The translations under genes were made by a program, and so were the position numbers. A stretch of DNA of 64,000 bases from Silanimonas lenta DSM 16282 (lineage in GTDB: Bacteria > Pseudomonadota > Gammaproteobacteria > Xanthomonadales > Xanthomonadaceae), in the NCBI RefSeq assembly GCF_000429065.1, contig NZ_AUBD01000001.1, positions 434,001-498,000 on the forward strand, given 5' to 3'. The notes beneath the pieces were generated by a model. It was not told where the DNA came from and did no database searches. It saw nothing but the letters and a program-made list of their open reading frames with translations. Shown here piece by piece: positions 62,868 through 64,000 of this stretch. Positions within the stretch are counted from its first letter, which is position 1. The number at the start of each line of letters is the position of its first letter.

Positions 62868-64000
<1,133 letters not shown>

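Overview
The window is GC-rich chromosomal DNA from a gammaproteobacterium, most likely of the Xanthomonadaceae/Lysobacteraceae (an inference from very high GC, the operon neighbourhoods and the large TonB-dependent receptor; no 16S gene or database comparison is available). It is densely packed: about 57 protein genes, one tRNA, many 4-bp ATGA or TGATG overlaps, and no phage, insertion sequence, CRISPR array or plasmid module. Nearly everything is core metabolism or housekeeping, with a few accessory or unusual elements.

Layout. 1-4933 (minus): folC, a DedD-like double-SPOR protein, cvpA, purF and a DUF455 gene cut by the window edge. 4972-7868: aldo/keto reductase, a PhoU-less Na/Pi cotransporter homologue and a two-gene module that looks like a Phd-type antitoxin with a zeta-type toxin kinase. 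7870-13704: histidine phosphatase, serA, DUF481 outer-membrane protein, sulfurtransferase, CoA-type Nudix hydrolase, DUF1289 protein and an FKBP isomerase. 13867-19121 (plus): enoyl-CoA hydratase, then rsxC-D-G-E-nth, an electron-transport operon without rsxA and rsxB. 19147-25067 (minus): a periplasmic protein, sensor kinase, OmpR-type regulator, porin and REC/EAL phosphodiesterase that could be one signalling operon.

25280-32264 is a phosphate-starvation block: an OprP-like porin, two near-duplicate PstS proteins, PstC, PstA, PstB and PhoU. PhoB-box-like heptamers at 11-bp spacing lie before the porin, before pstS and, further along, before a TonB-dependent receptor at 36924-39908. Between them lie rnt, a small membrane protein, rlmB, rnr and a tRNA-Leu(CAG). 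40028-43659 (minus) is a GbsR/MarR regulator, a cyanide-insensitive-type cytochrome bd oxidase (cydA, cydB) and a PCu(A)C copper chaperone; a perfect 9+9-bp palindrome overlaps the regulator's promoter.

43766-64000: an M13-family protein lacking its zinc ligands, coupled to rapA; rhomboid protease; alkyltransferase-like protein; ExoD; a periplasmic binding protein overlapping a GGDEF/EAL protein; trmJ divergent from suhB; the queA-tgt-yajC-secD-secF operon; a zinc alcohol dehydrogenase; and a DesK/DesR-like two-component pair running off the right edge.

I found no wholly novel multi-gene system. The best leads are the degenerate M13 protein coupled to rapA, the binding-protein/c-di-GMP pair, the antitoxin/zeta pair with nested inverted repeats, and the shared promoter architecture of the phosphate genes.
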